A DNA stretch of 6,197 bases from Verrucomicrobiota bacterium (GTDB lineage: Bacteria; Verrucomicrobiota; Verrucomicrobiia; Limisphaerales; UBA9464), in contig JAPLUH010000537.1 in assembly GCA_026397675.1 (NCBI GenBank), positions 1 through 6,197 of the forward strand, read 5' to 3'. Each line of letters starts with the position of its first letter. The stretch's first letter is position 1. Under the pieces are notes generated by a model, which searched no databases, had not been told where the DNA came from, and saw only the letters and a list, made by a program, of their open reading frames with translations. Positions 5,956-6,197 of this stretch are shown piece after piece. The translations under genes and the position numbers were made by a program.

Positions 5956-6197
5956 AGCCTCAGCGTCCTCGGCGAGATCCCTCTGGTGGATCTGGCATCC
6001 GACGCGAAGCGACAAATCCTCGTGGACCGGGAAGAAGGACAATACCTCGGACACCCCACCACAGTACTTTTGGAAGATGGTCACACGGTCCTCTGCGTGT
6101 ACCCCAAGGGCCACGGCAAGGGGGCCATTCAACTCAAACGGAGCACCGACGGCGGCCTGACCTGGAGCCCGAGGCAACCTGTGCCTGAGAACTGGGC
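5890..6197 (+). CDS. N-terminus of a secreted sialidase/BNR-family protein (3' end outside window)
   Basis: About 102 residues are visible and the frame is still open at the right edge. ATG 5890 is the first possible start after an in-frame TAG at 5884-5886, so the start is well fixed. The N-terminus is a clear signal peptide: basic 'MIPRFHRH', hydrophobic 13-27, likely cleavage near G28. The mature part reads 'REEGQYLGHPTTVLLEDGHTVL' and 'VYPKGHGKGAIQLKRSTDGGLTWS'. Residues 85-92, STDGGLTW, form a textbook Asp-box (S-x-D-x-G-x-x-W), the blade turn of six-bladed sialidase folds. The 'YLGHPTTVLLEDG' segment occupies the place of the usual arginine-bearing (F/Y)RIP motif. The role is probably removal of terminal sialic acid or a related sugar from glycans outside the cytoplasm, but the catalytic Tyr/Glu and most of the Arg triad lie beyond the window. 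No strong RBS is seen; GGTGG at 5870-5874 is 15 bases upstream. Confidence 0.85.
   Translation, partial: MIPRFHRHGFSGLSVLLWSLSLSLSVLGEIPLVDLASDAKRQILVDREEGQYLGHPTTVLLEDGHTVLCVYPKGHGKGAIQLKRSTDGGLTWSPRQPVPENW

Noticed and set aside
5832..6188. 118-codon + strand frame overlapping the sialidase-like gene
   Set aside because: It is a different frame from the one with the signal peptide and Asp-box, and its product is Arg/Pro-rich with no recognisable motif.

Overview
The window suggests a Verrucomicrobiota-like bacterium, perhaps of the Pedosphaerae/Limisphaerales kind, although no ribosomal or other marker gene is present to prove it. The pointers are a GC-rich sequence, an ASPIC/UnbV protein end, secreted proteins built from RCC1, calcium-loop and Ig-like modules with a 'YRLQSSTNLSTW...FFRL' tail, a secreted sialidase-family enzyme, and starts without a well-placed Shine-Dalgarno. 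All genes I can support are on the + strand. Together they look like a stretch of exported or surface proteins.

Layout: (1) 2-289 is the C-terminal end of an ASPIC/UnbV-domain protein that starts before the window. (2) 382-804 is a 140-residue lipoprotein with HEAT-like helical repeats; a weak promoter-like pair lies just upstream. (3) 974-5605 is a 1543-residue secreted protein that fills three quarters of the window. It reads as signal peptide, [Ca loops x2, Ig-like, RCC1 x7], [Ca loops x5, Ig-like, RCC1 x7], [Ca loops x3, YRLQ domain, RCC1 x7], [Ca loops x2, YRLQ domain]. That is 21 RCC1-type units (mostly exactly 39 residues) forming three predicted seven-bladed propellers, joined by DxDxDG loops that recur almost always every 22 residues. 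(4) 5606-5889 is intergenic and holds a GC-rich imperfect inverted repeat of a dispersed-repeat type. (5) 5890-6197 is the N-terminus of a secreted sialidase/BNR-family protein that runs off the right edge.

No tRNA, rRNA, CRISPR array, transposase or phage gene was seen. The genes are separated by 92, 169 and 284 bp, so a single operon is not evident. The shared theme is export: a lipobox on one protein and Sec-type signal peptides on two others. I found no clear new enzymatic or defence system. The most notable object is the three-propeller RCC1 protein, with its regular module duplication and one propeller whose middle blades have decayed.
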